A stretch of 64,000 bases of DNA from UBA5072 sp963822145 (GCA_963822145.1 CAWGGG010000001.1:62001-126000), one strand, 5' to 3'. Counted from the first letter of the stretch, positions 27,318 through 37,926 are shown. Notes: a model not told the origin generated them from the sequence alone. Numbers and translations: made by a program.

Positions 27318-28316
27318 TCATTCTCCGCTATTCAACCGCCTCATGCCTTCTATCAGCGGGTGCCATCCATATATAAGCGTAATGCGAAAACCGTCCATTT
27401 TCAGGTCTTCATCATCGGTATCATTTACAGTTGAAGAATACGAAACCGTCAGCTGCAAGTTATCATTGATATGGTAACCGAGCGTGCCTCCCATTCCAAG
27501 ATTGTTCAATTTATTTCCCTCAACGCCGTCGATAGTGGCTTTGCCTCCGGAATAAGAAATAACATCCAATGATCCCCATAGCCTCTCCATAAAATCGCGG
27601 GTAAGATGTGCTTCCAGCTGAATCATGGGATCCGTTTCCATTTTCGTGCCAACAAAATCATTGTTATCGCTGAATACCCATACGGCAGGCAGAAACTCGA
27701 ATGTCGTGCGCTTGCCCGGAACCCACGGTCCGATCTGCCAGACAACCGGTGTGCCAATACGTCCGTACCAGCGGTTCTGGCCGATATTTATAGGGCTCTC
27801 ATCGTCATATTCCCCGACTGGAACAGCCAGGCTGACTATAAAATCGACAGAAAACCTGGGTTTATACCGCAGCATATCGGGAATGTTCATGATCGCCTTA
27901 GGGCCGATAATATTAATACCGAATTGCAGCAGGGGGTCGCCGAAACCTCTCGCCGTTGAGTTGTAATCCAACCCGCCGAGATTCACATTACCGGATATTC
28001 TTCCCATGGGGACGATGACCGAAACCATTGCCGAGCGTTTGAATACGGGCAGCATCTTTGCATAGCCTGCCGTGCTCATCGTTGCCACGAAATCGGATCC
28101 CGGAATGACGGTATTGGAAGGATCGGAAGGGTTTGCATTCCCACCCATTGAGGATCCAATCACCGGAACAGCATTGGTCCCGTTTAAGCCTTTCCAGTAA
28201 AAACGGGCGCCGTCACCCTGTGCCATAGTGGAATTGGATACACAAAGCATGACGATAAATAGTGCTATCGAAAAATTACCTGCACGCATGCTGATAAACT
28301 TTATATAGTTGTTCAT
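27318..28316 (-). CDS. outer-membrane transporter-like protein, MetA family, second copy
   Basis: A 332-residue beta-barrel protein with a signal peptide (residues 1-33, ending STMAQG). It shows the same strand pattern as its neighbour: MVSVIVPMGRISG, RGFGDPLLQFGINIIGP, LAVPVGEYDD, INIGQNRW and a SLDVISYSGGKATIDGVEGN turn. The sulfatase gene lies upstream on the same strand, its stop 14 bases from this start. So the sulfatase and the barrel may be one transcription unit. Confidence 0.75.
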   Translation of the reverse strand: MNNYIKFISMRAGNFSIALFIVMLCVSNSTMAQGDGARFYWKGLNGTNAVPVIGSSMGGNANPSDPSNTVIPGSDFVATMSTAGYAKMLPVFKRSAMVSVIVPMGRISGNVNLGGLDYNSTARGFGDPLLQFGINIIGPKAIMNIPDMLRYKPRFSVDFIVSLAVPVGEYDDESPINIGQNRWYGRIGTPVVWQIGPWVPGKRTTFEFLPAVWVFSDNNDFVGTKMETDPMIQLEAHLTRDFMERLWGSLDVISYSGGKATIDGVEGNKLNNLGMGGTLGYHINDNLQLTVSYSSTVNDTDDEDLKMDGFRITLIYGWHPLIEGMRRLNSGE

Positions 28317-28329
28317 GATTATTTTTACT

Positions 28330-30132
28330 TTAATTATTCTTTATTTTTTTAGGTTCGGCCATCATGTCTGCAGGCGGAATAAATTGCTTGATATTGAGAA
28401 GTGGAGGATAGCCTTCCTGAACAGGGAACCTTTGAGGTAATTGATCTTCCAGTGTTTCAAAAACAGTACGATCAGGTAGTATCACATTATTTTCCTTCGC
28501 ATATTTATCCCAAATTATCAGCAATTCTTGCAACTTATCAGTGTTTTGGGCCGCTAAGTCGTTTCGTTCGGCAGGGTCTTGAGCGATGTTAAACAATTCC
28601 CAATCCGACTTTCCAACAGGTTTTATCTCCCAGCGTATTTTCCAGTCACCTTGCCTTACAGCACGGTTACCGAAAACCTCCCAGGCTATGTAATCCTTAT
28701 CTGTTCGTGGAGAAGGAGCCTGTCCATTCAGTACAGGAAGCCAGGATTTACCCGCTAATTTAGGTTGCGGCTTGCCGTTAAAGCTGTCGGGATAGTTTGT
28801 ACCGGCTACTTCAAGCAAGGTCGGCATAATGTCAGCCACGAACATGGTGCCATGGTTGATGCTGCCCTTCGGCAGTTTGTTGATCGGACCACTTACTACC
28901 AATGCATTCCTTATGCCGCCTTCGGCTATCCAGCCTTTGTACTGACTGAAGGGAGTCATTGAAACTTGTGCCCAACCTACACCATAGCCCACGTAAGAGT
29001 TTGGTTCTCCCCAGGCATTTGGATTGTTGTTTGACCATTTAGAGGCAAAAAACAGGTAATTGAGTGTGCCGGGTGTGCCACCTATCATGGCGCCCAGATC
29101 GGTGCCTTCCGCTCCGTTGTCGCCAAATACTATAAAGATGGTGTTTTCGTACTCTCCTATTTTTTTCAGATGGTCAATTAACCTTCCAATATGATAATCC
29201 AGGTTTTCAACTAAACCGGCATAGAGCTCCATTTTCTTCCCAATCAAGGCCCTTGTTGCAGGCGCCATAATGGTGAAATCGGGAACGTACCACATCCTCT
29301 CGGCGAGTTGGGCATTCTCCGGAATTATGCCGAGTTCCTTTTGCTTCTTCAGTCGTTCTTGTCTGACCATGTCCCAACCTTTGTCATACTCACCCACATG
29401 GCGGTTTCTCCAATCTTTGGGCACGTGGTATGGATCGTGGGGCGCCTGATGAGACACATAGGCGAAGAAGGGTTTACCATCTTTTTTTCCCTCATCAATG
29501 AAATTTATCAGCTTATCCGTATAAGTTTCCGTGGCATAATAGTTTTTAGGAAGTTTGGTCAGGTATTTTCCATCTTCTGTAAACACTGAAGTATGATTGA
29601 GTGCTGTCATATTGGTCATGTCCCAATAGCTACCCATTCCATCAAGCAGGGAAAAATCCCTTTCAAAGCCACGGGCGGCCGGAATCTTGTCAGGTGCTTT
29701 ACCCAGGTGCCACTTGCCAACCATATAGGTGTGGTATCCTGCATCTTTCAACAATTGAGGCAAGGTTACCAGGTTGGTACTCAGATGCCCTTCGTACCCT
29801 TCTTTGCCCATCTGGTTGGGGGCAGTCCACTCATCCATGGCACCCAAACCATTGATGTGCGTATCTTGCCCCGTTAATAGCATAGACCTTGTGGGAGAGC
29901 AACTGGCATGTGTGTAAAAATTGGTGAAGCGTACCCCATTTAACGCCAGCGCGTCCATGTTGGGTGTTTTGATCTCGCTGCCAAACATACCCATATCTGA
30001 ATAGCCCATATCATCTGCGAGAATGATTACGATATTGGGTCGCTTGTTTTCACCATCGGGTTTTGCGGACTGACAATACGTAACCGGTAGCACCATAAGC
30101 AGTGCTGGCGTAATTAGAAGATCTTTATTCAT
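28330..30132 (-). CDS. formylglycine-dependent sulfatase
   Basis: About 600 residues from the ATG at 30132; an in-frame extension to 30213 runs through the preceding gene. A signal sequence precedes the alkaline-phosphatase-like core. Metal ligands are in ILADDMGYSD (Asp40, Asp41). The C-type sulfatase motif CSPTR at residues 78-82 makes Cys78 the site converted to formylglycine; in anaerobes this is done by a radical-SAM anSME enzyme. GKWHLGK and FGDNGAEG carry further active-site residues. It hydrolyses a sulfate ester in the periplasm or at the outer membrane; the substrate is unknown. The length matches arylsulfatase A-like enzymes of about 550-620 residues. Confidence 0.88.
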   Translation of the reverse strand: MNKDLLITPALLMVLPVTYCQSAKPDGENKRPNIVIILADDMGYSDMGMFGSEIKTPNMDALALNGVRFTNFYTHASCSPTRSMLLTGQDTHINGLGAMDEWTAPNQMGKEGYEGHLSTNLVTLPQLLKDAGYHTYMVGKWHLGKAPDKIPAARGFERDFSLLDGMGSYWDMTNMTALNHTSVFTEDGKYLTKLPKNYYATETYTDKLINFIDEGKKDGKPFFAYVSHQAPHDPYHVPKDWRNRHVGEYDKGWDMVRQERLKKQKELGIIPENAQLAERMWYVPDFTIMAPATRALIGKKMELYAGLVENLDYHIGRLIDHLKKIGEYENTIFIVFGDNGAEGTDLGAMIGGTPGTLNYLFFASKWSNNNPNAWGEPNSYVGYGVGWAQVSMTPFSQYKGWIAEGGIRNALVVSGPINKLPKGSINHGTMFVADIMPTLLEVAGTNYPDSFNGKPQPKLAGKSWLPVLNGQAPSPRTDKDYIAWEVFGNRAVRQGDWKIRWEIKPVGKSDWELFNIAQDPAERNDLAAQNTDKLQELLIIWDKYAKENNVILPDRTVFETLEDQLPQRFPVQEGYPPLLNIKQFIPPADMMAEPKKIKNN

Positions 30133-30179
30133 ACCATCTCTTGTGTTTGAAATCAAATATATTATTATTATCAGTAAAT

Positions 30180-30560
30180 CTATAGTAATGCTTCCATTTC
30201 TCCCGGCCGCCAACTTTTATTGACCCACGATTCAAGCGGATAATACAGGCGCAGGATCATATACCACTGCTGGCCGGGTATGGTCTTCAACCAATTGCGC
30301 GTTCCTCCTTTATCAGATACAGGACTGAACCAGACGTCAACCGAACGATCATTATTGTAGACAAGATTTTTGTCGGAACTATAAACTGAAGGCCATGGTT
30401 GATCGGTATGGATAATTAAACCGGTATGCGAATCATAAACAATGATTGACCAGAAATCTGAGGCAGGGATATCGGAAGGCAGATGTAATTTATACTTCTT
30501 CCCCCCTTCCAACAGATTGCCTTTAGAGTCGTATGATATTTTATGCTGCAATTCTACCAC
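30180..30560 (-). CDS. DUF1214 domain fragment, probable truncated gene
   Basis: About 126 residues matching only the C-terminal DUF1214 half of the larger DUF1254-DUF1214 proteins (KKYKLHLPSDIPASDFWSIIVYD, RNWLKTIPGQQWYMILRLYYP). The first possible start is a GTG; the reading frame stays open upstream to a TAG near 30620 with no good start codon. This suggests the N-terminal portion has been lost. It sits between the sulfatase and the divergent LuxR gene. It could be a stand-alone domain protein, but a remnant is more likely. Confidence 0.5.
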   Translation of the reverse strand: MVELQHKISYDSKGNLLEGGKKYKLHLPSDIPASDFWSIIVYDSHTGLIIHTDQPWPSVYSSDKNLVYNNDRSVDVWFSPVSDKGGTRNWLKTIPGQQWYMILRLYYPLESWVNKSWRPGEMEALL

Positions 30561-30689
30561 AATGATCTTTGTGCCAAAAGCTGTTAATATTTTAAAATTA
30601 CCCTGGACTGAGTTCTATCCTCTTATTTGAACAAAGTAATATTATGCCTTTTTTCACCCCGGGACAATACCTATCAGGGTGTATTTTAC

Positions 30690-30697
30690 TATTTTTG
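30690..30697 (+). promoter_or_regulatory. Bacteroidota -7 box upstream of first LuxR gene
   Basis: TATTTTTG fits TAnnTTTG and lies 25 bases before the ATG at 30723. An AGTATT half-site at 30708-30713 lies just after it, but the partner arm of the operator seen at the other LuxR loci is missing. Confidence 0.4.
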
Positions 30698-30722
30698 TAC
30701 CTTGCGCAGTATTCCATAAATC

Positions 30723-31481
30723 ATGGTTAAAGATCACCAACAATACTACTTGTTTTTCGAGTTCCTGGAGACTTATTCCCCGGTCGGCTTTAAAGGTATC
30801 GATCGACGTGATGCTTTAGTACTGTCGCTTGAGGAGATGCTGAAAAGCAATAATCAGTTTTTCTGTATTTTCGACATGATCCGCATGAAGATCGAGTTTA
30901 CCAGCCTGGGAAGCCTGCAAATGCTCGGTATTAAGCCGGATGAGCTTACTCCTTATCATTTTAAGGAAACCACCCATCCTGATGATCTTAAAAGAAACGA
31001 ATTGGGATTAGCCAAATTATTTAAAATAGCGCATGAACTTTTTGTGGCAAAAAAAGGTGAAATGTTAATATCGACCAATTTCAGGTTTCGAAATCTCACA
31101 GGAAATTACATCAATCAGCTTGTTCAGTGCTATCTTTTTTATTGCTCGGCCCCTTTTGAAACAGTCTATTTATTGAATATTAACACGGATATCTCCTGGT
31201 GCAAAAAGTTAAAATGCAGGTATCATTATTACCTGGGAAATGATCTGTCCTATTTCAGATATCCTGATGAGGAATTGTTGAAGATGGGCAATGCTTTCAC
31301 TGATCGTGAATTTGAGATCATCAAGATGATTCACCAGGGCCTGGAAAGTGAACAGATCGCTGAAAAGTTATTCCTGAGTAAGCATACCGTTAATACCCAT
31401 CGCAAAAATATCCTGAACAAGACCGGGAAAGCTCACATCTGGGATCTGATCTATTACCTCGAAGAACAGGGGCTGCTCTGA
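30723..31481 (+). CDS. PAS-like/LuxR-type transcriptional regulator, copy 1
   Basis: A 252-residue regulator. An N-terminal sensory region (about 30-165) has a PAS-like pattern (GIKPDELTPYHFKETTHPDD). The C-terminal LuxR helix-turn-helix (about 190-245) reads TDREFEIIKMIHQGLESEQIAEKLFLSKHTVNTHR. It is the most distant of four paralogues in 12 kb (others at 37121, 40516 and 42139). It lacks a receiver domain, so the PAS-like part probably binds a ligand directly. Next to it are the DUF1214 fragment and sulfatase on one side and a broken ABC permease on the other. Confidence 0.85.
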   Translation: MVKDHQQYYLFFEFLETYSPVGFKGIDRRDALVLSLEEMLKSNNQFFCIFDMIRMKIEFTSLGSLQMLGIKPDELTPYHFKETTHPDDLKRNELGLAKLFKIAHELFVAKKGEMLISTNFRFRNLTGNYINQLVQCYLFYCSAPFETVYLLNINTDISWCKKLKCRYHYYLGNDLSYFRYPDEELLKMGNAFTDREFEIIKMIHQGLESEQIAEKLFLSKHTVNTHRKNILNKTGKAHIWDLIYYLEEQGLL

Positions 31482-31843
31482 AAATATGAATGAAAGAGGA
31501 CGATCAGGCCTGTTCCGGTTCCCACACTAGCGGAATAAATCAGGTAGCCGAATCCTGACCAAGGGCAATATTGGCAAACCTTCTATGGGATGAACCTTCT
31601 GAATAGGATAGGCCCCAAATATATTTAGGCAAGCTGCTTTATGAATACTACAAATGGGTGAGCCTGTATTTCTTTAAAGACCCCGAAAGAGGAGTGCATA
31701 TATAAAATTCTGCTCTCTGTGATGAAAAGATCCCTGTACTTATAGTATTATTTTTTTCTGACTTTCATGCCGGTTTAATTTTGGCAGGAAGTAAAACCAG
31801 ATAAGCAGGGTTATTCACTCATCTTTGCTAAAGCAATCTGCAA
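31482..31843. other. intergenic stretch with a -7 box
   Basis: No gene is visible in these 362 bases. The only clear signal is TAATTTTG at 31776-31783, a good Bacteroidota -7 box 61 bases before the ABC permease pseudogene. No stable hairpin or repeat was seen. An AGTATT at 31744 lacks the partner arm found in the LuxR-associated operators. Confidence 0.5.
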
Positions 31844-34295
31844 ATGTTTCATTCATTTTTCAAAACAGCATTCAGAAGTTTAATCCGCAACAGGAATTAC
31901 ACGATTATCAACATCGCCGGATTGGCTTTTGGTGTTGCCGTTTGTACGATGATCTTTATCATTATACAATTTCAAACAAGCTTCGATACTTTTCACTCAA
32001 AGAAAGATCGTACCTATCGTGTGTTAACCGAATACCACCATGCAGAGGCCAGCAAATCCTGCTTATGGCAAAGACGTTCCTTTTCCAGCGCCCAGCGGCA
32101 TTGAAAACGGATTTTCCCCAAATAGAACAAGTGGCTCCGATTTTTGCCAGCCACGATGATAAATTGCTCATACCTGACGATAACGGAACCACGATAAAGG
32201 CTTTTAAAGAAGACAAAGGTGTATTTTTTACTGAGCCTTCATTCTTTAAAATATTTGATTACCCGCTGCTCACAGGTTCTTATGAGTCATTAAAAGATCC
32301 GAACAATGTGTTGCTTACAAAAGAAATTGCAGAAAAATATTTTGGTGACTGGAAAACAGCACCCGGTAAAACCATTAAACTGGAAGCAGGCGGCTATATA
32401 TTCGAGCATGGCACAGAAATATTGAAAGTGTCAGGTATTCTTGCGACCATACCTGCAAATACAGACTTTCAACTTAAACTCGTTGTGGCTTACGGAACAG
32501 GTTTTACCGGAAGTCTTATGGCAAAGTCCACCGATTGGGAGGATAGAACGAATTCAGGTTTTGGTTGCTATGTATTAATGAAGCCGAATATTTCAGTTGA
32601 AAATTTTGAACAGCAGCTAAGAGCCTATTCAAGAGAGGTTCAATCGCCTGAAAACAATGATAATCTATATTATTCAACCATTGCATGCAGTTCATTACGA
32701 TACGCAAACCGGTAATTATGGCAACAAAACAATCAGTCATGAACTGCTCAATGTATTATGGCTGATTGCAGCATTCATTCTGTTAATTGCTTGTGTAAAT
32801 TTTATCAACCTCTCAACCGCACAAGCTGTTAATCGTGCAAAGGAAGTTAGCGTAAGGAAAGTTTTGGGGAGTAATAAATCTCAACTGCAAATCCAGTTCA
32901 TCATTGAAACATTTTTGATAGTTACAGGCGCAGTCATACTTGCAACAGTTATTACCATTCTTGCGTTGCCTTCTGTCAATCAACTTTTGGAGCTTTCGCT
33001 TACATTCAGCATACTTAACGAATCGGGTAATTATTTTATTTCTGTTTGGTTGTAATAGTTCTTGTAACCGCACTCGCCGGTTTTTACCCTGCAGTTGTTT
33101 TATCGCGTTTCAATCCTGTTAATGCTTTAAAGAGTAAACTCACAGCAAATTCCGCAAAGGGAATTTCATTAAGAAGAGGATTGGTGGTATTTCAATTCAT
33201 CATTGCGCAGGCTCTCATCATCGGAACACTCATCATTGTAAAGCAAATGAATTATTTTATGGATCAACCCTTGGGCTTCGATAAGGATTCAATCATCAAT
33301 ATTCCGTTCCGTGTGGATACTGTTTGGTTCAGAAAGGCCGATTATTTAAAGCAACAGTTATTGTCAGTAAACGGCGTTCAGGCAATAAGCTTCAGTTCCA
33401 ACACCCCGGTTGAAGATGGTAATGATATGTGGAGCACATTCAAGTTTGACCATGCAACAGAAGAAGCAGATTTTAAAGCTATTACCAAATTCGCGGACAA
33501 CGAATATTTGTCGACTTATAAATTGCAACTGATAGCCGGAAGAAATTTGCAGCCTTCTGACATGACAAGAGAATTTTTAGTGAATGAGTCTTTGATGAAA
33601 AGTCTGGGAATAAAAACCCTGAGGATATATTGAATAAAGAAATAAGCATATGGGGTGATCGGATAAAATGCCCGGTTGTTGGCGTGCTGAAGGATTTTAA
33701 TAACAGATCTTTTCAATATGATCTTGCACCATTGCTTATTACCACAAACGTGACCATGTACAGCCTGGCAGGAATAAAACTTGAAACGAAAAACATTTCT
33801 TCTACACTGCAAGCTGTTAAAACAATATGGGAGCAAACATTTCCAAATTTTGTTTATGAATACAGGTTTCTTGATGATAGAATTGCTGGTTTTTACAAAC
33901 AGCAAAACCAGTTGGCACAGTTGTATAAAATTTTTGCAGCAATCGCCATATTCCTAAGCTGTCTCGGGTTGTATGGTTTGGCCTCATTTATGGCAGTGCA
34001 ACGAATAAAAGAAGTCGGTATTCGCAAAGTATTTGGTGCCACCGTTGGCAATATCGTTTATATGTTTTCAAAAGAATTTATCATCCTCATTGCAATTGCC
34101 TTTGCGATTGCTGCACCCATTGGATGGTATTACACACACCAATGGTTGCAGGATTATGTTTATCGCATCGGTATCAGTTGGTGGTTATTTGCTGCAAGCG
34201 GACTTGTCGCTATATTTATTGCGCTTGCAACAATAAGCTTCCAGGCAATAAAAGCTGCAAATGCAAATCCTGTGAACAGCCTTCGCTCTGAATGA
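31844..34295 (+). pseudogene. FtsX/MacB-type ABC transporter permease, frameshifted
   Basis: Remains of a permease of about 800 residues with the duplicated MacB_PCD-FtsX arrangement. The opening MFHSFFKTAFRSLIRNRNYTIINIAGLAFGVAVC is typical. The first FtsX region carries AVNRAKEVSVRKVLGS and the last carries QRIKEVGIRKVFGATVGN, ending near 34295. The reading frame breaks at least four times: near 32090, near 32690, near 33045 and near 33615, the last at an A run. Continuity of homology across the breaks is clear, so this is one gene. Such permeases export peptides or antimicrobials, or act in mechanotransmission, with an ATPase not seen here. The number of breaks favours real decay over error. 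Confidence 0.85.
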
Positions 34296-34450
34296 GCTTC
34301 GGCAGTCAATGAGAGTTTGGGAACGGAATAGTACGCAATTGCCTAATTAAAACCAAGATTCCCAAACAAGATTTAATAAAAGATCACTTTCAACTGTAAG
34401 TAGTTCTGAATAATTAATTTTATATATGAAATTTGTTTGTTAAAGAAACC

Positions 34451-35560
34451 ATGAGGAAATTGACAAAGGAAAAAACCACCAGGATTATATTCCACATCCT
34501 GATTTGGGCTGTTATTCTGGGTTTACCGATTTATGCCGCGAGAAGGTTCCAGATGGGAAGTAATTTCCTGGTAGTCTATTACACCTTCACGGCAATAAAT
34601 GCCTTGATTTTTTACACCAATTACCTGTTTCTTATACCGGTGCTTTTTTTTCAGAAGAAAAGGTACAGGTATTATGTTGCCATACTGGCTCTTATTCTCT
34701 TCTTTTATTTTATAGCAGACTTTGCCAACAACCAGATTTACAGTATAATATCGAAAAATGACGACTCGGATCAGTTTATCAGGCCACCCGGTAAAGAACG
34801 GAGATTGAGACAGCCACCGCTTCAAATGAGAAGACCCAGGTTCATAATGGCTATACCTAATGCACATTTCATTGGATACACGTCATCTTCATTTTTTATG
34901 GTATTTCTTTCACTGGGTCTCAGGGTGCTGGAACGTCAGTCAAAAATGGAAAAGATGCAGGAAGAAATGGAGAAATCCAAACTCAATGCTGAACTCGCAT
35001 TCCTGAAAAACCAGATCAGCCCGCATTTCTTTTTCAACACCCTGAATAATATTTATTCTTTGATAGACAGAAGTAATGAAGACTCAAAGAATGCAATAAT
35101 AAAGCTATCTAAGCTGATGAGATATGTCCTCAATGAATCCGGAAAGGACAACATGCTCCTGAGTGAAGAGATTGAGTTCATGAACAATTATATCGACTTG
35201 ATGAAGCTGAGGATAGGCGCTAAAACCAGTCTCAGCGTTAACTTCCCGACTGAATACAAGGATTTGAAGATCCCACATTTGCTATTTGTCTCTTTAATTG
35301 AAAATGCTTTCAAATATGGGATCAGTGTTCAGGAAGAGTCTTATATAAACTTCAGTCTCGAGTGTGGAGAACGAAACATTTTATTTAAGTGTGAAAACGG
35401 TTTACCGGAAAGTAATAACGGGACCATCCTGGCATCTCCCGGAATCGGCCTTGAGAATTTAAAAAAGCGTCTGAGTTTACTTTATCCGGACAGGCATGAA
35501 CTGGAAATCAATAAAACCAAAAGTAAATTTGAGGTAACCTTAATTATTCTGTTAAGATGA
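34451..35560 (+). CDS. LytS/YehU-type membrane sensor histidine kinase
   Basis: About 369 residues. An upstream TTG at 34433 is possible, but the ATG at 34451 (MRKLTKEKTTRI) precedes the first of four membrane helices (about 15-145). After a short coiled coil come the His_kinase domain with the phospho-acceptor His in QISPHFFFNTLNNIYSLI and a HATPase region ending in GIGLENLKKRL. It overlaps the next gene by four bases (ATGA), so both are co-translated. The pair forms a two-component system of unknown signal; the neighbouring broken permease is a common partner of such systems. Confidence 0.9.
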   Translation: MRKLTKEKTTRIIFHILIWAVILGLPIYAARRFQMGSNFLVVYYTFTAINALIFYTNYLFLIPVLFFQKKRYRYYVAILALILFFYFIADFANNQIYSIISKNDDSDQFIRPPGKERRLRQPPLQMRRPRFIMAIPNAHFIGYTSSSFFMVFLSLGLRVLERQSKMEKMQEEMEKSKLNAELAFLKNQISPHFFFNTLNNIYSLIDRSNEDSKNAIIKLSKLMRYVLNESGKDNMLLSEEIEFMNNYIDLMKLRIGAKTSLSVNFPTEYKDLKIPHLLFVSLIENAFKYGISVQEESYINFSLECGERNILFKCENGLPESNNGTILASPGIGLENLKKRLSLLYPDRHELEINKTKSKFEVTLIILLR

Positions 35561-36270
35561 TAACGGTCATTGCAATAGATGATGAACCATTGGCCCTTCA
35601 GTTGATTGCGGATTATATTCGGAAGACCCCGGATTTGATTGTTGCTTGGCCGTTCGAAAATCCTCTGGAAGCAGCACAATATATAAGCAAAAACCATATC
35701 GATATTGTTTTTACGGACATCCAGATGCCCGGTTTGACCGGAATTGAATTCACGAGGTCAATGGTTAATGGCCCTGTCGTGATTTTTACCACAGCTTTTG
35801 CCAAATACGCGATAGAGGGCTTTAAACTTGATATTGCTGATTATCTGCTTAAACCTTTCACCTATGAGGAATTCCTTACTTCAGTCCACAAAGCTGAAAG
35901 GATGATAAGATCCATTACGAAACCGGCAGATGAAGTTCTCTCGAACAATGAATTCCTGTTTCTGAAGTCTGACTATAAAATTAAACGTATCAATTTCCAG
36001 AATATCCTTTATATTGAGGGATTGAAAGAATATGTAAAAGTATATACCCTCCATTCAGATAAGCCTGTACTTTCACTTTCCTCATTAAAAAATCTGGAAA
36101 TAAAGCTGCCGGCTGACAAATTCATGAGAGTTCATCGCTCTTTTATCGTGAATCTTGGGAAAATTGATACCATTGAGCGCAGCAGGATAGTTTTCGGTAA
36201 GAAATTCATACCCATTGGAGAACAGTACAAGGACAAATTTCAGGAATTTCTGGATAAGAATTTTTTGTAA
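35557..36270 (+). CDS. LytTR-family response regulator
   Basis: A 237-residue regulator. The receiver domain (1-120) has Asp in VFTDIQMPG as phospho-acceptor and the KPF motif. A LytTR DNA-binding domain (about 135-235) contains KIRINFQNILYIEGLKEYVKV-like and FMRVHRSFIVNL motifs. It is the partner of the kinase just upstream. It is convergent with the DUF2400 gene (16-base gap). Confidence 0.92.
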   Translation: MITVIAIDDEPLALQLIADYIRKTPDLIVAWPFENPLEAAQYISKNHIDIVFTDIQMPGLTGIEFTRSMVNGPVVIFTTAFAKYAIEGFKLDIADYLLKPFTYEEFLTSVHKAERMIRSITKPADEVLSNNEFLFLKSDYKIKRINFQNILYIEGLKEYVKVYTLHSDKPVLSLSSLKNLEIKLPADKFMRVHRSFIVNLGKIDTIERSRIVFGKKFIPIGEQYKDKFQEFLDKNFL

Positions 36271-36286
36271 AGGGCTTCCAGTCTGT

Positions 36287-37066
36287 TCATTCAGCGAAGG
36301 CGCCCAGTCCAAACAATGCAAAATCGTACTTCACAGGATCCTTGTCATCAAAACTTCTTAAAACTGTATCTAATTCCGTTACGGCTCGCGCATTATTCTG
36401 TTTATGCTTCAATAATCCGAGTTTTCTCGCAACATTTCCCGAGTGCACATCAAGGGGACATGATAGTTTTGATGGAGATATTGAATCCCATATGCCAAAG
36501 TCAACTCCTTTGCTGTCTTTCCTGATCATCCACCTCAAATACATATTTATTTTCTTAGCAGAGGATCCTTTATATGGGTCAGTCAAATGCTTTTCCGTTC
36601 TTTTTTCATGTGGAAGTTCAAAGAAAATCCTGTGTAATTCATGTACAGCATGCTGAAGTGAATCAGATGTCTGGTGTGTATGGAAGATATTCTCAAGGCC
36701 CCCCTTGTATTTGTAAATATGCTGCAAAGCTTTCAGGAAGTAGCATAGATCGGTTGAATTAAATGTCCTGTGTACAAAACCTCCCAGTGAATCAAATTCG
36801 GCCTCGTTTGAATTCATGATGAAATCAAATGGAGAATAATCGAGCATCGCCATGATCCTGTTCGCATTCCTGATAATTATCTTCCTGTTTCCCCAGGCTA
36901 TAGTTGCCGCTAGAAATCCGGCAATTTCTATGTCTTCTTTTTTGTTGTATTGGTGCGGGATACTAATAGGATCAGATTCAATAAAGGAAGCTCTGTTATA
37001 TAGCTCAACCTTTTCGTCGAGAAATTCTTTGAGTTTTGATTTTGTTAAAGTCATTATCCTCGGCAT
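36287..37066 (-). CDS. TIGR02757 (DUF2400) family protein
   Basis: About 259 residues from ATG 37066 (MPRI), with another possible start at 37054. It shows the family signature: DPISIPHQYNKKEDIEIAGFLAATIAWGNR near the start, a GSSAKKINMYLRWMIRKD middle and PLDVHSGNVARKLGL near the C-terminus. The family has a helical, HhH-GPD-like DNA-glycosylase-related layout, but no activity is established. It is common in Bacteroidota and is probably a housekeeping gene unrelated to its neighbours. Confidence 0.88.
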   Translation of the reverse strand: MPRIMTLTKSKLKEFLDEKVELYNRASFIESDPISIPHQYNKKEDIEIAGFLAATIAWGNRKIIIRNANRIMAMLDYSPFDFIMNSNEAEFDSLGGFVHRTFNSTDLCYFLKALQHIYKYKGGLENIFHTHQTSDSLQHAVHELHRIFFELPHEKRTEKHLTDPYKGSSAKKINMYLRWMIRKDSKGVDFGIWDSISPSKLSCPLDVHSGNVARKLGLLKHKQNNARAVTELDTVLRSFDDKDPVKYDFALFGLGAFAE

Positions 37067-37120
37067 AAGAAAGCACTGTCTGCTGTTTCCCGGATACACT
37101 AAAAACAGGCAGGAGTCTGA

Positions 37121-37873
37121 TCAGAGCAGTCTCTTTTCTTTAAAGTCATAGATCAATTCAGCCATACTTTCCTTACCTGACTTATCAAGTATATTTCTGC
37201 GATGGGTATTTACAGTATGCACGCTCAGAAACAATTTTTCAGCTATTTCTTCGCTGCTCAGGCCTGACTCTATCAGCCGCACAATCACAAATTCCCGGTC
37301 AGACAAAGGATTACCCATCGCCAGCAATTCATCATCAGGAAACCTGAAATTAGAAAAGTCGTTCCCCACATAGTAATGATAGCCGTGCTTTCTCTTTTTA
37401 AAAGATTCAAGATCCGTGTGAACCTGAAAGAGAAAGACGGTATTGAATGGTTCACTGTACATGAAGTATAACTGGAAAAGCAGATCGGGATATTCTCCGA
37501 GATGGTTACGTATCCTTATATTGGTGGACAATAATGCAGTTCCTCTTTTAGCCCTGAAAAGATCATTGGCTGTATTAAACATCTTTGACCTTCCCAGTGT
37601 ATGTTTCTCAAGATCACCAGGATGCGTGGCTTCCATAAAATGATAAGCATCCAGTTCTTCGGGTTTTATCCCGATCATCTGCTCACTTCTTTTACTGGCC
37701 CAGGTGATTTTCGCCTGTATCAGGTTGGCTACATGGAAAAACTGGTTATTGGCTTCTGTAAGCGCCTCAAGCTTCAACAGAAGTTCGGAATCCCGGTCAA
37801 TCCCTTTAAATCCTAACGGTAAATAGGTCTCTATGAATTCATGATACAAGCTATAGTCGTGCAATTTGTCCAC
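37121..37873 (-). CDS. PAS-like/LuxR-type transcriptional regulator, copy 2
   Basis: A 250-residue paralogue of the regulators at 30723, 40516 and 42139. The sensory region has GIKPEELDAYHFMEATHPGD and the C-terminal LuxR helix-turn-helix reads SDREFVIVRLIESGLSSEEIAEKLFLSVHTVNTHR. It is divergent from the DszB-like gene, with a 181-base gap containing a perfect AATACT-N8-AGTATT operator centred 64 bases upstream of its own start. It is the likely activator of the DszB-like gene, by analogy with the identical layout at the next two LuxR loci. Confidence 0.87.
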   Translation of the reverse strand: MDKLHDYSLYHEFIETYLPLGFKGIDRDSELLLKLEALTEANNQFFHVANLIQAKITWASKRSEQMIGIKPEELDAYHFMEATHPGDLEKHTLGRSKMFNTANDLFRAKRGTALLSTNIRIRNHLGEYPDLLFQLYFMYSEPFNTVFLFQVHTDLESFKKRKHGYHYYVGNDFSNFRFPDDELLAMGNPLSDREFVIVRLIESGLSSEEIAEKLFLSVHTVNTHRRNILDKSGKESMAELIYDFKEKRLL

Positions 37874-37926
37874 AGTTAAAATTTCCGATATTCCCCGTCT
37901 CTGAAATCCGATCTCAAATATATAAA

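Noticed and set aside
30708..30713. Sixth copy of the LuxR-type operator upstream of LuxR copy 1
   Set aside because: Only the AGTATT half is present; the left arm reads TTTGTA, and a -7 box 21 bases on would lie inside the coding region.
31744..31783. Operator copy upstream of the ABC permease pseudogene
   Set aside because: AGTATT is present, but the left arm does not match and the -7 box is 26 bases away instead of 21-22.
31844..34295. Several short separate genes in place of the ABC permease
   Set aside because: Successive frames encode consecutive parts of one FtsX/MacB permease, so they are pieces of a single broken gene.
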